DNA of 64,000 nucleotides from assembly GCA_022766245.1 (NCBI GenBank), contig JALEPL010000018.1, positions 1-64,000 of the forward strand, read 5' to 3'. The DNA is from Lachnospiraceae bacterium. Its GTDB lineage: Bacteria; Bacillota; Clostridia; Lachnospirales; Lachnospiraceae. Shown one piece after another: positions 44,325 through 53,102 of this stretch. Within the stretch, counting starts at the first letter, position 1; each line of letters starts with the position of its first letter. A program made the position numbers and the translations under genes. The notes under the pieces are model-generated. The model was given only the letters and a program-made list of their open reading frames with translations. It made no database searches and had not been told where the DNA came from.

Positions 44325-44522
44325 ATGTTTAGGTCATCTTCAATAGTTTGGCACATTATTATAATTCTATATTTGGTATCGATTGTGGCATACATTGCAT
44401 ACTTCGCTATTTGTCACGATATACTAATGATTGGTTTTTTGGTTTCAACCATGTTTATGCTTGGAATTGAGTTGTATATTTTCTTCAAGGAAAAGGTATA
44501 TAAGCACAGGCGAGGAAATTAA
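44325..44522 (+). CDS. Small two-TM membrane protein
   Basis: A 65-residue protein with two hydrophobic segments (about 8-28 and 33-52) and a basic tail (KEKVYKHRRGN). GGAGG lies upstream at normal spacing. It lies 30 bases after the DUF3021 gene and probably belongs to the LytTR operon. The family is not recognised. Confidence 0.65.
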   Translation: MFRSSSIVWHIIIILYLVSIVAYIAYFAICHDILMIGFLVSTMFMLGIELYIFFKEKVYKHRRGN

Positions 44523-44548
44523 TTGCTCATAGTCACATTCATTTAATA

Positions 44549-44577
44549 AAAAAGGGGTAGATGCATCGCATCTACCC
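44549..44577 (-). terminator. Terminator of the ABC transporter operon
   Basis: On the minus strand a perfect 10-bp stem (GGGTAGATGC/GCATCTACCC) with a 3-base loop is followed by CCTTTTTTATT. The stem contains the stop codon of the ATP-binding gene. It can also end the plus-strand transcript, though without a T-run. Confidence 0.85.
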
Positions 44578-45357
44578 TTGTGTAAATCTGGATAAAAACT
44601 GTTTGGTACGTTCTTCCTTGGGATTTTCAAACACTTCCCGGGGATCTCCCTGCTCTAAGATTCGGCCGTCATCCATGAAGATCACCTGATTGGCCACATC
44701 CCTGGCAAAAGCCATCTCATGGGTGACGATAATCATGGTGGTGTTCTGGTCCGCCAGCTCCCGCATGACCTTCAACACTTCTCCGGTGAGCTCCGGATCC
44801 AATGCGGAGGTGGGCTCATCGAAACAAAGGATATCCGGCTGCAGTGCCAATGCGCGGGCAATAGCCACACGCTGGCATTGTCCACCGGAGAGCTGATGGG
44901 GATAGTTGGTCATTCGGTCTGCCAGTCCCATCTGCTTTAAGAGAACTTCCGCCTGAGCTTCAATCTCTGCATGAATCTCCTTTTTTCTTGCCTTGTAGTC
45001 CGGCTGTTCCTTCGCTAAAAGCTCCTTTGCCAGCATCACGTTTTCCATGGCGGTGTACTGGGGAAACAGGTTAAAGGACTGGAACACCAATCCAAAGTGA
45101 AGACGTTTTTTGCGCACCTGAGATTCCTTCCAGGTGGAAGCATCCTTTGCATCCAGCAGAGTTTCTCCATTTACACGGATGATACCGCTGTCCGGGCGCT
45201 CTAAAAAGTTCAGACATCGAAGCAGTGTAGTCTTGCCACTTCCGGATGATCCGATGATGGAAAGCGCCTGTCCCTTTTCCAGAGAGAAATTGATGTCCTT
45301 TAAGATTGCCGTTCCGTCAAAAGATTTTTGAATATGTTCTACTTCTAATATTGACAT
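44572..45357 (-). CDS. Polar amino-acid ABC transporter, ATP-binding protein
   Basis: A 261-residue ABC ATPase of the GlnQ/polar amino-acid type. It has Walker A GSSGSGKTTLLRC (residues 37-49), the Q-loop, the signature LSGGQCQRVAIARAL, Walker B DILCFDEPTSALD and the switch His in IVTHEM. It hydrolyses ATP to power the permease encoded just upstream (12 bases between them). Gene order SBP-permease-ATPase forms one operon on this strand. The substrate is probably a polar amino acid. Confidence 0.95.
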   Translation of the reverse strand: MSILEVEHIQKSFDGTAILKDINFSLEKGQALSIIGSSGSGKTTLLRCLNFLERPDSGIIRVNGETLLDAKDASTWKESQVRKKRLHFGLVFQSFNLFPQYTAMENVMLAKELLAKEQPDYKARKKEIHAEIEAQAEVLLKQMGLADRMTNYPHQLSGGQCQRVAIARALALQPDILCFDEPTSALDPELTGEVLKVMRELADQNTTMIIVTHEMAFARDVANQVIFMDDGRILEQGDPREVFENPKEERTKQFLSRFTQG

Positions 45358-45369
45358 CCCATTCCCTCC

Positions 45370-46056
45370 TTACTTAAAATAACTCAGTTTTTTCTCTAGT
45401 CGTCCAAACAGAACCGTGAGGATACCGTTGCAGATGAGATAGTAAACTGCGGTGAAAAACAGTGGCCAGATAGCTCCGGAAATACCCTGAGAGCCTTTCA
45501 TAAATGCCTGTCCGGCCCATATAATCTCCTGCAGTGCAATGATGCGTGCCAGAGAGGTGTCTTTTACCAAAGTAATAATTTCGTTGGACATGGGCGGCAC
45601 GATTCGTTTGATCATTTGAAGCAATGTGACCTTAAAGAAGATCTGACGTTTGGTCATACCCAGTACCAGACCGGCCTCTTCCTGTCCCACGGGCACACCC
45701 TGAATTCCACCGCGGTAAATCTCAGAAAAATAGCAGGCATAATTCAGGATAAAGGACACGGATGCGGCAAGAAAACGTCCTGTTTCACCGCCGCCCCAGA
45801 TGGGATTGCCCAATACCAGACCGGGAAAGTAGTAGATGATCAGAAGCTGAATCATCAGAGGAGTTCCTCTGACGATCCAGACGATAATCTTGACAACGCT
45901 GCTCAGAGGCTTGAACCGGGACATGGATCCAAATGCAATCACCAGACCCAGCGGAATGGCTCCGATCAGTGTTACAAAAAATAGTTTTAATGTCTGTAAG
46001 AAGCCGACGTTTAATGCCTGAATGACAATCGGCAGTTGTTCCAGAAATTGTTCCAT
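45370..46056 (-). CDS. Polar amino-acid ABC transporter, permease
   Basis: A 228-residue permease of the His/Glu/Gln/Arg type with about five membrane segments. The EAA motif GQEEAGLVLGMTKRQIFFKV is seen near residue 120, where it contacts the ATPase. N-terminal MEQFLEQLPIVIQALNVGFL and WIVRGTPLMIQL are usual for this group. It is translated with the ATPase gene and 35 bases after the binding protein. The permease probably forms a homodimer. Confidence 0.95.
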   Translation of the reverse strand: MEQFLEQLPIVIQALNVGFLQTLKLFFVTLIGAIPLGLVIAFGSMSRFKPLSSVVKIIVWIVRGTPLMIQLLIIYYFPGLVLGNPIWGGGETGRFLAASVSFILNYACYFSEIYRGGIQGVPVGQEEAGLVLGMTKRQIFFKVTLLQMIKRIVPPMSNEIITLVKDTSLARIIALQEIIWAGQAFMKGSQGISGAIWPLFFTAVYYLICNGILTVLFGRLEKKLSYFK

Positions 46057-46091
46057 GAATTTTCCTGCTTTCTATGGATTTAGGATTTATC

Positions 46092-46958
46092 TTACTGCTC
46101 GATGATGGCAGCCTGAACACCGTATTTCTCAGCGCACTCCATCATGGTTCCGTTCGCGTAGCTATCGGAGAAGAAATTGTTTAACGCATAAGCAAGGTCA
46201 GAGCCTTTGCGGAAACCAACACCGTACTCCTCGCTGTTTAAGCCTACCGTATAGGTAAGGTTCTCGTAGCTGGTTCCTTCACCAACCATTGCAGCAGCCA
46301 TCAGGGAATCGATTACAGCGGCATCAGATGTTCCGGCTGCAACCTCCATCAGGGCATCCGACTGAGCCTTAACGGGTGTGTAGTTTAAACCAAGTGCGCT
46401 CACTTCTTCTTCGCCGGCACTTCCTGCCTCTACAGCGAAGGATAAATCGGAAAGGCTTTCAACATCCTGATACTGGTCTGCCGTATCAGCAGGAACGATT
46501 ACGATCTGTGCGTTGTTGCAGTATGCATTGGAGCATTCCATGGCGCTGGTTACCTCGTCAGTCAGGGTCATTCCGTTCCATACACAGTCGATGCTCTTAG
46601 AATCAAGCTCTAAAATCTTGTTATCCCAGTCGATTTCTACGAACTCAACCTCAACGCCCAGGCTCTCAGCAAAAGCTCTTGCCATATCTGCGTCAAAACC
46701 GATCCACTCGCCGTTCTCGTCTTTATAATCCATAGGCTCGAAGTCTGTAATACCAACCACTAAGGTTCCCTTGTCGGTTACATAAGCCAGGTCGCTGTCT
46801 GCTCCGGTCTCGGTGGAGGCGTTAGCAAGAGCATCCTGTAAAAGGCTGTCGGTTTCAGCATTGGCTTCCGCATCGGTGGAATCTACATCAGAGTTGCCAC
46901 AGGCAGCCAGCGACAGGGTTAATGTAAGTGTCATCATGATTGCAAGTAATTTTTTCAT
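46092..46958 (-). CDS. Polar amino-acid ABC transporter, binding lipoprotein
   Basis: A 288-residue lipoprotein. The signal MKKLLAIMMTLTLTLSLAAC has a lipobox, and an acidic linker rich in Asp/Glu/Thr follows. The mature part is a solute-binding family 3 protein (DKGTLVVGITDFEPMDYKDE, IDCVWNGMTLTDE, VEAGSAGEEE, GVGFRKGSDL). It captures the amino acid outside the cell. Start follows AAGGAG. Promoter TTGACT / TAGTAT is seen upstream on this strand, so this is the first gene of the operon. Confidence 0.95.
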   Translation of the reverse strand: MKKLLAIMMTLTLTLSLAACGNSDVDSTDAEANAETDSLLQDALANASTETGADSDLAYVTDKGTLVVGITDFEPMDYKDENGEWIGFDADMARAFAESLGVEVEFVEIDWDNKILELDSKSIDCVWNGMTLTDEVTSAMECSNAYCNNAQIVIVPADTADQYQDVESLSDLSFAVEAGSAGEEEVSALGLNYTPVKAQSDALMEVAAGTSDAAVIDSLMAAAMVGEGTSYENLTYTVGLNSEEYGVGFRKGSDLAYALNNFFSDSYANGTMMECAEKYGVQAAIIEQ

Positions 46959-47005
46959 AGTGTTCTCCTTCTTTATTTATAACATATTGGTTTAGTCACG
47001 CCATT

Positions 47006-47034
47006 ATACTAGCAAGCTGCCCTGCTAAAGTCAA
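47006..47034 (-). promoter_or_regulatory. Sigma-A type promoter of the ABC operon
   Basis: On the minus strand TTGACT (47029-47034), 17 bases, TAGTAT (47006-47011). It is almost back to back with the pgi promoter. Confidence 0.65.
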
Positions 47035-47047
47035 GCAATAGTTATCC

Positions 47048-47076
47048 TTGAACTTGCAAAGAATTCGGTGTATAAT
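47048..47076 (+). promoter_or_regulatory. Sigma-A type promoter of pgi
   Basis: TTGAAC at 47048-47053, 17-base spacer, TATAAT at 47071-47076. The gene starts at 47132. Confidence 0.75.
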
Positions 47077-47131
47077 GACAGAGGCAAAAATTAGAATGAA
47101 AAAATATATCAACATTCAGGAGGAATCTATT

Positions 47132-48712
47132 ATGGCAACTTGGAGTAACTTGGATACTCTTGCTTCTTATCAGGAGCTTACTAAGGCCGCTCGTGTAAAT
47201 CTTGCAGAGGTTATGAGCGGAGAAAAAGGAGCAGACCGTGTGAAAAATTACAGCATTCCCATGGCAGAGGGACTTGTCTATAATTACGCTTCAAAGCAGG
47301 TGGATGATCAGCTGCTCTCTGCTTTGGCGAAACTGGCAGAGGAGGCACAGCTTTCTGAGAAGTTTGAGGCTCTGTACAATGGCGAAGTGGTAAATACCGG
47401 TGAGAAGCGTCTGGTGCTTCATCACATGACCCGTGGTCAGCTGGGACAGGCTGTGGAAGCAGACGGAGTGGATAAGAGATCCTTCTATGTTGAGCAGCAG
47501 CAGAGAATCGCTGATTTTGCAAATAAGGTACATTCCGGTGAGATTACAAACGCAGCAGGCGAGAAGTTCACTACTGTAGTTCAGATCGGTATCGGCGGAA
47601 GTGACTTAGGTCCCCGTGCCATGTATCTGGCACTGGAGAACTGGGCAAAGAAGAATGGTTTGTTCAAGATGGAAGCAAAGTTCATCAGCAACGTAGATCC
47701 CGATGATGCAGCAGCAGTATTAGCTTCTACCGATGTGGCTCACGCTGTATTCGTATTAGTATCAAAGTCAGGTACTACATTAGAGACATTGACAAACGAG
47801 TCTTTCGTGAAGGATGCATTAAAGAATGCCGGTCTGGATCCTGCAAAGCATATGATCGCAGTTACCAGTGAGACTTCTCCTCTGGCAAAGAGTGATGATT
47901 ATCTGGCAGCATTTTATATGGATGACTATATCGGAGGTCGTTTCTCTACTACTTCTGCAGTGGGCGGTGCCGTATTGTCACTGGCATTTGGACCGGATGT
48001 ATTTGCTCAGTTCTTAGAGGGAGCTGCGGCTGAGGATCAGCTGGCAGCCAAGAAGGATGTAATGGAGAATCCGGCTATGCTGGATGCACTGATCGGCGTA
48101 TACGAGCGCAACGTACTTGGCTATCCTGCTACAGCAGTGCTTCCTTACTCTCAGGCACTGAGCCGTTTCCCGGCACACTTGCAGCAGCTGGATATGGAGT
48201 CCAATGGAAAGTCAGTGAACCGTTTTGGTGAGCCGGTGAATTATCCTACCGGTCCGGTGATCTTTGGTGAGCCCGGTACCAACGGACAGCATTCCTTCTA
48301 TCAGCTCCTGCATCAGGGAACCGATATCGTGCCCCTTCAGTTTATCGGATTCAAGAATAATCAGATGGGCACAGATGTGGTGATCCAGGACAGCACCAGC
48401 CAGCAGAAGCTCTGCGCAAACGTGGCAGCTCAGATCGTGGCATTTGCATGTGGTAAGTCTGATGATGACCGCAACAAGAACTTCGAGGGTGGTCGTCCTT
48501 CCAGCATCATCATCGGTGAGGAAGTAAATCCGAAGACTTTAGGTGCATTGCTGGCACACTTTGAGAATAAGGTAATGTTCCAGGGATTTTTGTGGAATGT
48601 AAACAGCTTCGACCAGGAAGGTGTTCAGCTGGGCAAGGTTTTGGCAAAGCGAGTATTGGCTCATGAGACAGACGGAGCACTGAAGGTGTACAGCGATTTA
48701 TTGAATATTTAG
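47132..48712 (+). CDS. pgi: Glucose-6-phosphate isomerase
   Basis: A 526-residue isomerase that interconverts glucose 6-phosphate and fructose 6-phosphate in glycolysis. Seen are VVQIGIGGSDLGPRAMYLAL (sugar-phosphate loop), VLVSKSGTTLETLTNE, FGEPGTNGQHSFYQLLHQGT with the catalytic Glu-His region, and the C-terminal GVQLGKVLAKRVL with the Lys. Length and motifs match the longer bacterial PGI form. The start at 47132 has AGGAGG 8 bases upstream; the ATG at 47072 (in frame 47048 onward) lies within the promoter. A clear promoter sits upstream, and a hairpin follows the stop. Confidence 0.97.
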   Translation: MATWSNLDTLASYQELTKAARVNLAEVMSGEKGADRVKNYSIPMAEGLVYNYASKQVDDQLLSALAKLAEEAQLSEKFEALYNGEVVNTGEKRLVLHHMTRGQLGQAVEADGVDKRSFYVEQQQRIADFANKVHSGEITNAAGEKFTTVVQIGIGGSDLGPRAMYLALENWAKKNGLFKMEAKFISNVDPDDAAAVLASTDVAHAVFVLVSKSGTTLETLTNESFVKDALKNAGLDPAKHMIAVTSETSPLAKSDDYLAAFYMDDYIGGRFSTTSAVGGAVLSLAFGPDVFAQFLEGAAAEDQLAAKKDVMENPAMLDALIGVYERNVLGYPATAVLPYSQALSRFPAHLQQLDMESNGKSVNRFGEPVNYPTGPVIFGEPGTNGQHSFYQLLHQGTDIVPLQFIGFKNNQMGTDVVIQDSTSQQKLCANVAAQIVAFACGKSDDDRNKNFEGGRPSSIIIGEEVNPKTLGALLAHFENKVMFQGFLWNVNSFDQEGVQLGKVLAKRVLAHETDGALKVYSDLLNI

Positions 48713-48759
48713 TGATATTGTTTTTAATGTTTTGCGAGAGCCAGCGTGGATAAACAGTG

Positions 48760-48789
48760 CGGTCATACCTGATGTAGTCGGTATGACCG
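48760..48789 (+). terminator. Terminator-like hairpin after pgi
   Basis: A perfect 10-bp stem (CGGTCATACC/GGTATGACCG) with a 10-base loop, then TATTATATT. Downstream T content is moderate. Confidence 0.6.
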
Positions 48790-48812
48790 TATTATATTGA
48801 GGGATGGGCACT

Positions 48813-49418
48813 ATGCTTTATGATAAAGATATCCGGGAGCCGTTGTTTGAATACCTGGATGAAACCTTTGGGAAAAATCGCATGATCGAGGAAAAGCAGA
48901 TCCGCAAATGCCGGGCCGATGTGATGATGGTATTGGAGGAGGATCTGGTGGGAATCGAGATTAAAAGTGATGCGGATACTTATGTTCGTCTGGAACGGCA
49001 GGTAAAGTTTTACAATCTGTTTTTTGATTACAACATGGTGGTGGTAGGAACATCCCACGCAGCCCATATCAAGGAGTATGTGCCGGAATGGTGGGGAATC
49101 ATCACGGTGGAGGAATCGGAAGGGAAGCCTGATTTTTACTGTTACCGACAGATGCAGCCCAATCCAAGAAAGCATCAGCCATCCTTCCTGAAGCGGCAGC
49201 TTACTTTCTTATGGCGTCCGGAGCTGGCTCATATACAGGAACTGAATGAGATGCCAAAATATCGGGAGAAGAGTAAGAAATTTGTATCAGAAAAGATTTT
49301 GGCCAAGGTGGAACCACAGGTGTTAAAGAGTCAGATTTGCGAAGCGCTTTTTGAGCGGGACTACAGCACTATAGCGGAGACCATCCAGGAATACAAGAAG
49401 GCCCGGGAGAAAAAATAG
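48813..49418 (+). CDS. sce7726/MmcB-type PD-(D/E)XK protein
   Basis: This 201-residue protein begins MLYDKDIREPLFEYLDE and contains RADVMMV, VGIEIKSDADTYVRLERQV and VPEWWGIITVEE, the pattern of sce7726 family proteins. D-x(n)-E-x-K is present (RADV and EIKSD), so a PD-(D/E)XK nuclease-like fold is expected; related MmcB acts with DNA repair. The role here is not known. An ATG at 48804 is also in frame, but GAGGG is better placed for 48813. A strong terminator follows. It is alone between pgi and the HD-GYP gene. Confidence 0.82.
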   Translation: MLYDKDIREPLFEYLDETFGKNRMIEEKQIRKCRADVMMVLEEDLVGIEIKSDADTYVRLERQVKFYNLFFDYNMVVVGTSHAAHIKEYVPEWWGIITVEESEGKPDFYCYRQMQPNPRKHQPSFLKRQLTFLWRPELAHIQELNEMPKYREKSKKFVSEKILAKVEPQVLKSQICEALFERDYSTIAETIQEYKKAREKK

Positions 49419-49437
49419 AATTATCAGAATTATTAAA

Positions 49438-49477
49438 AGAGCCTTCAAAGCTTGCTTCGTATAGCTTTGGAGGCTCT
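49438..49477. terminator. Bidirectional terminator
   Basis: A perfect 15-bp stem (AGAGCCTTCAAAGCT/AGCTTTGGAGGCTCT) with a 10-base loop between convergent genes. The minus-strand tail reads CTTTTAATA and the plus-strand tail GAATATTTTA. Confidence 0.85.
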
Positions 49478-49484
49478 GAATATT

Positions 49485-50582
49485 TTATAGAATAATGATG
49501 CTGGCACAGCCTAAGTCTTCCCCCAGATCGTACACCTTTCCAGAGGTGATACCGACTACTGTGGGACGAAGAATGTAGTGAGGATTGTTTTTTACCACCT
49601 TTGCCTTTTCTCCGTTACTAAGCTCCACGATGGAATCCACCGGATAGAGAATCATGCTTTCCAAAAAGCATTGCATGGCGTTGATGTCCAATTCACCGGT
49701 CATGGACATGATCATCTCCACCGCATCACGCTGGGAGAAAGCTTTTTTATAGGGGCGTTCTGTAACCAGCGCATCGTAAATGTCTGCCACGGCAAGGAGC
49801 TTGGCATAGGGAGTAATCTGCTGGGCGGTGGCACCTAAAGGATATCCGGCGCCGTTGATCTTCTCATGGTGCTGTAAAACCGCCATGCACACGGCATCAC
49901 TGAACTCGTTGCGAGCCTTTACAATGCGATAGCTGAACACGGAGTGCTGTTTCATCACGGCAAATTCATCGTCGTTGAGACGGCTGGGCTTGTTGAGGAT
50001 TTCCAATGGTACCTTTGTTTTTCCCACATCATGCAGCAAACCGGCCACTCCGATATCGTGGATGTCTTTTTTAGACATGCCCTGTTGCTTGGCCAGAATC
50101 ATGGAAATGGTGGCCACATCCACACTGTGTTTGAAGGTGTACTCATCACTGGTTTTCAACGTGCTGATGTCAATGGCAATGGCGTCGCTGGAGTCAATGG
50201 CCTCCAAAAGGTCGTTGGCAATGCTGTCTGTGGCATTTGCCAGACCGTCGCCATCTGCGTTACTGTAGATATATTGAATGCCGGTGGACACACGTTGGCG
50301 CACACTGGCAGAGAGCGTAACCTTGGCACGATCCTCGGTGTGGAGGCGCTCAATATTGCGCTGTGCGATAGGCGTTATCTTTTTTTCGTCTTCTGCAGGA
50401 TCGTATTCCCCATCCTGTATGTAAATGCCCATGATACCCAGTGACAGCATGGAATCGATGATATATTGATCCATTACGGCACCTCTGGCGATGAGTGTCC
50501 TGCCCATGCGGTCCACAATGGATTGATCGGACTTCATACCGGCTGTCAGCAAGCGGGTTGGCAAAAATTTTCGTCGAACCAT
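49485..50582 (-). CDS. HD-GYP domain phosphodiesterase
   Basis: A 365-residue protein with an N-terminal DUF3391-like part (residues 1-80) and an HD-GYP domain: HSVDVATISMIL, GLLHDVGKTKVP (HD) and LQHHEKINGAGYP (GYP). HD-GYP enzymes degrade cyclic di-GMP, so it may control motility or surface behaviour. It has no receiver domain, so its signal is not obvious. The C-terminus holds a short beta region (VELSNGEKAKVVKNNPH) common to this group. A second HD-GYP protein lies at 53103. Confidence 0.92.
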   Translation of the reverse strand: MVRRKFLPTRLLTAGMKSDQSIVDRMGRTLIARGAVMDQYIIDSMLSLGIMGIYIQDGEYDPAEDEKKITPIAQRNIERLHTEDRAKVTLSASVRQRVSTGIQYIYSNADGDGLANATDSIANDLLEAIDSSDAIAIDISTLKTSDEYTFKHSVDVATISMILAKQQGMSKKDIHDIGVAGLLHDVGKTKVPLEILNKPSRLNDDEFAVMKQHSVFSYRIVKARNEFSDAVCMAVLQHHEKINGAGYPLGATAQQITPYAKLLAVADIYDALVTERPYKKAFSQRDAVEMIMSMTGELDINAMQCFLESMILYPVDSIVELSNGEKAKVVKNNPHYILRPTVVGITSGKVYDLGEDLGCASIIIL

Positions 50583-50743
50583 AACTTTCCACCCCTCTTA
50601 AAGATGTATCCATTATAGCGTATTTTTATCATCTTTCCAATCAGTTTTCGCATAGCAATGGTATTGCAATTTGGCGTTATGAAAATTAAAATGGTTACTG
50701 CGGAGGTGATGACACCTCATGCTAGAAGAAAGGAGAAATTATT

Positions 50744-51196
50744 ATGTTAGAGATAGGAACAAAGGCGCCGGCGTTTTCACTGTCGGATCAGAATGGGGAT
50801 ATTCACACATTGGAGGAATATGCAGGGAAAAAGCTGATTCTGTATTTTTATCCCAAGGATAATACCGCAGGATGCAGCAAGCAGGCTTGCGGTTTTGGAG
50901 AGTTGTATCCGCAGTTTTTGGAAAAAGATGCAGTGGTGGTTGGAGTCAGCAAGGATTCTGTGGCATCCCACAAGCGGTTTGAGGAAAAATACGGACTTCC
51001 CTTTACATTGTTATCTGACCCGGAGCTTGCGGCCATTCAGGCCTATGATGTGTGGCATGAAAAGAAGATGTGTGGCAAGGTTTCCATGGGTGTGGTGCGG
51101 ACCACGTATCTGATTGATGAGAATGGAATCATTGTAAAGGCTTTTGACAAGGTAAAAGCGGTGGAGAATCCGGCGCAGATGTTGGAGTTGCTGTAA
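50744..51196 (+). CDS. bcp: Thiol peroxidase of the Bcp type
   Basis: A 150-residue peroxiredoxin of the Bcp/PrxQ class. It has FYPKDNTAGCSKQACGF, where the peroxidatic Cys is followed by the resolving Cys five residues later, and VVRTTYLIDENGII. The usual motif is T-x-G-C-T-x-E-A-C; here the Thr and Glu are Ser and Gln, a mild variant. It reduces hydrogen peroxide and organic peroxides with thioredoxin. AAAGGAG precedes the start. A 6-bp hairpin (GAGGTG/CACCTC, 50703-50718) sits in the leader. The cysteine-rich gene starts 1 base after its stop. Confidence 0.93.
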   Translation: MLEIGTKAPAFSLSDQNGDIHTLEEYAGKKLILYFYPKDNTAGCSKQACGFGELYPQFLEKDAVVVGVSKDSVASHKRFEEKYGLPFTLLSDPELAAIQAYDVWHEKKMCGKVSMGVVRTTYLIDENGIIVKAFDKVKAVENPAQMLELL

Positions 51197-51197
51197 G

Positions 51198-51476
51198 ATG
51201 GCAGATACGAAGAATTATTCCTTTTTTCAACATAAGGAATGCGAGTATTTTCCCTGCCATAAGGGAGCGGATCGGGAGAATTTTAACTGCCTGTTCTGCT
51301 ACTGCCCGTTGTATGCCCTGGGAGAGAACTGTGGGGGGGATTATGTGTACCGGGAAAATGGCGTCAAAGACTGCACGAATTGTCTCTATCCCCATCGACG
51401 GGAGAATTATGATGCCATCAATGCCAGATACCGGGAAATCATGGAACTGGCAAAACAGAAACCGTCGAAAGAGTAG
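51198..51476 (+). CDS. Cysteine-rich small domain protein
   Basis: A 92-residue soluble protein with eight Cys in the pattern seen in small cysteine-rich domain proteins (FFQHKECEYFPCHKGADR, NCLFCYCPLYALGENCGG, DCTNCLYPHRREN). It probably binds metal clusters or zinc. Such genes are often near cobalamin or radical-SAM genes, but here it follows bcp with a 1-base gap. No enzyme role can be set. The stop is 36 bases from the metK stop on the other strand. Confidence 0.85.
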   Translation: MADTKNYSFFQHKECEYFPCHKGADRENFNCLFCYCPLYALGENCGGDYVYRENGVKDCTNCLYPHRRENYDAINARYREIMELAKQKPSKE

Positions 51477-51512
51477 AGACACAGTGCGGGGGGATGGTTC
51501 TGGATGAGACAA

Positions 51513-52700
51513 TTACAGGTACTTCTTTAAATCATCCACCTTATTCAGCTCCTCCCAGGGCAGGGCAATGTCGGTACGTCCAAAATGACCGTATGCTGCG
51601 GTGGGGCGATAGATGGGACGTCTTAAATCCAGCATCTTGATAATGCCGGCAGGACGCAGATCAAAGTTTTCACGGATGATTTCTACAATCTTCTCATCGG
51701 AAAGCTTGCCTGTACCAAAGGTGTCCACCATGATGGAAGTGGGCTGTGCTACACCGATGGCATAGGATAACTGAATCTCGCATTTGTCAGCCAGACCGGC
51801 AGCTACGATATTTTTAGCCACATAACGCGCTGCATAAGCTGCGGAACGATCTACCTTGGTGCAGTCTTTTCCGGAGAAGGCTCCGCCGCCGTGACGGGCA
51901 TATCCGCCGTAGGTATCTACGATGATTTTTCGTCCGGTGAGACCGGCATCTCCGTGAGGTCCGCCAATCACAAAGCGCCCAGTGGGATTGATGAAAAACT
52001 TCGTGTTATCGTCTACCAGCTCAGCGGGAAGGACGGGATCAAAAACATATTTTTTAATATCGCTGTGAATCTGCTCCTGAGTCACATCCTCGTCATGCTG
52101 TGTGGAGAGAACCACTGCCTCCAGACGCTGGGGTGTGCCATTCTCGTCATATTCAACGGAAACCTGAGTCTTTCCGTCCGGTCTTAAGTAGGACAGGGTA
52201 CCATCTTTGCGCACTTTGGTTAACTGCAAAGCCAGCTTGTGAGCCAGAGAGATGGGATAAGGCATGAACTCCGGTGTTTCGTTGGTGGCATATCCGAACA
52301 TCATACCCTGATCACCGGCACCGATGGCTTCGATCTGGGCATCGGTCATTTTGTTTTCTCTGGCTTCTAAGGCCTTGTCTACGCCCATGGCGATGTCCGG
52401 AGACTGCTGATCCAGTGCAACCATTACTGCGCAGGTGTGTCCATCGAATCCGGTCTTTGCATCGTTATAGCCGATACCGTTTACGGTTTCACGAACGATG
52501 GACGGAATGTCCAAATGTGCTTTGGTGGTAATCTCACCGGTTACCAGGATAAAGCCGGTACAGCTGGCTGTCTCGCAGGCTACACGGCTCATGGGGTCTT
52601 CGGCCATGCAGGCATCTAAGATTGCGTCAGAAATGGCATCGCATACTTTGTCCGGATGTCCTTCTGTTACGGACTCGGAAGTGAATAAAAGTTTTTCCAT
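51513..52700 (-). CDS. metK: S-adenosylmethionine synthase
   Basis: A 395-residue enzyme that makes SAM from methionine and ATP. Motifs in order: [49 protein letters not shown] (P-loop-like), [19 protein letters not shown] and [10 protein letters not shown]. All are as in known MetK. The start follows AAAGGAG. A SAM-I riboswitch with a terminator lies in the leader (52743-52894), so high SAM represses it by stopping transcription early. Genes on either side are convergent or divergent. Confidence 0.97.
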   Translation of the reverse strand: MEKLLFTSESVTEGHPDKVCDAISDAILDACMAEDPMSRVACETASCTGFILVTGEITTKAHLDIPSIVRETVNGIGYNDAKTGFDGHTCAVMVALDQQSPDIAMGVDKALEARENKMTDAQIEAIGAGDQGMMFGYATNETPEFMPYPISLAHKLALQLTKVRKDGTLSYLRPDGKTQVSVEYDENGTPQRLEAVVLSTQHDEDVTQEQIHSDIKKYVFDPVLPAELVDDNTKFFINPTGRFVIGGPHGDAGLTGRKIIVDTYGGYARHGGGAFSGKDCTKVDRSAAYAARYVAKNIVAAGLADKCEIQLSYAIGVAQPTSIMVDTFGTGKLSDEKIVEIIRENFDLRPAGIIKMLDLRRPIYRPTAAYGHFGRTDIALPWEELNKVDDLKKYL

Positions 52701-52742
52701 GATAATCTCCTTTTCTTTTGATTGATTTGTGTGTGTTTTCGC

Positions 52743-52894
52743 AATAAAAAATCCGCTTACATAACAAGCGGACCCGATGGTAAATAATCAAATCCTCTTA
52801 TTGTTCGATTTACTCGCTCAGGTTGGCACCTTCCTGTAAAAGGGGTTGCCGTGACTTCACAGATCCTATGTATCTCCATCACTCTGAATAAGAG
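52743..52894 (-). promoter_or_regulatory. SAM-I (S-box) riboswitch with terminator
   Basis: Minus-strand leader of metK. The aptamer (52795-52894) starts with CTCTTATTCAGAGTGATGGA, has the conserved ACGGCAACCCC core and GGTGCCAACC, and closes with AATAAGAGG. A terminator at 52743-52772 follows: stem TCCGCTT/AAGCGGA then TTTTTTATT. With SAM bound the terminator forms and metK is off. Confidence 0.95.
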
Positions 52895-52925
52895 AAATAA
52901 ATATTAAATTGTGTCTTATAGAGGG

Positions 52926-52954
52926 ATACTACACCCATACCAGAGCCTTGTCAA
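52926..52954 (-). promoter_or_regulatory. Promoter of metK
   Basis: Minus strand TTGACA (52949-52954), 17 bases, TAGTAT (52926-52931), just upstream of the riboswitch. Confidence 0.7.
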
Positions 52955-52963
52955 GGGAAAATA

Positions 52964-52991
52964 TTGACTTTTTTTTGGAATAGCTTATACT
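52964..52991 (+). promoter_or_regulatory. Promoter of the second HD-GYP gene
   Basis: TTGACT (52964-52969), 16 bases, TATACT (52986-52991). Divergent from the metK promoter. Confidence 0.55.
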
Positions 52992-53102
52992 AAAATAAGA
53001 GAAAACCATGATTATGATGGTGATTTGAAAGTTACAGAGGGATTTTTACATGGGATTGTAATTGGCTCAAGGGCACAGTTGCAGTAGAACGGGGTTTAAT
53101 TT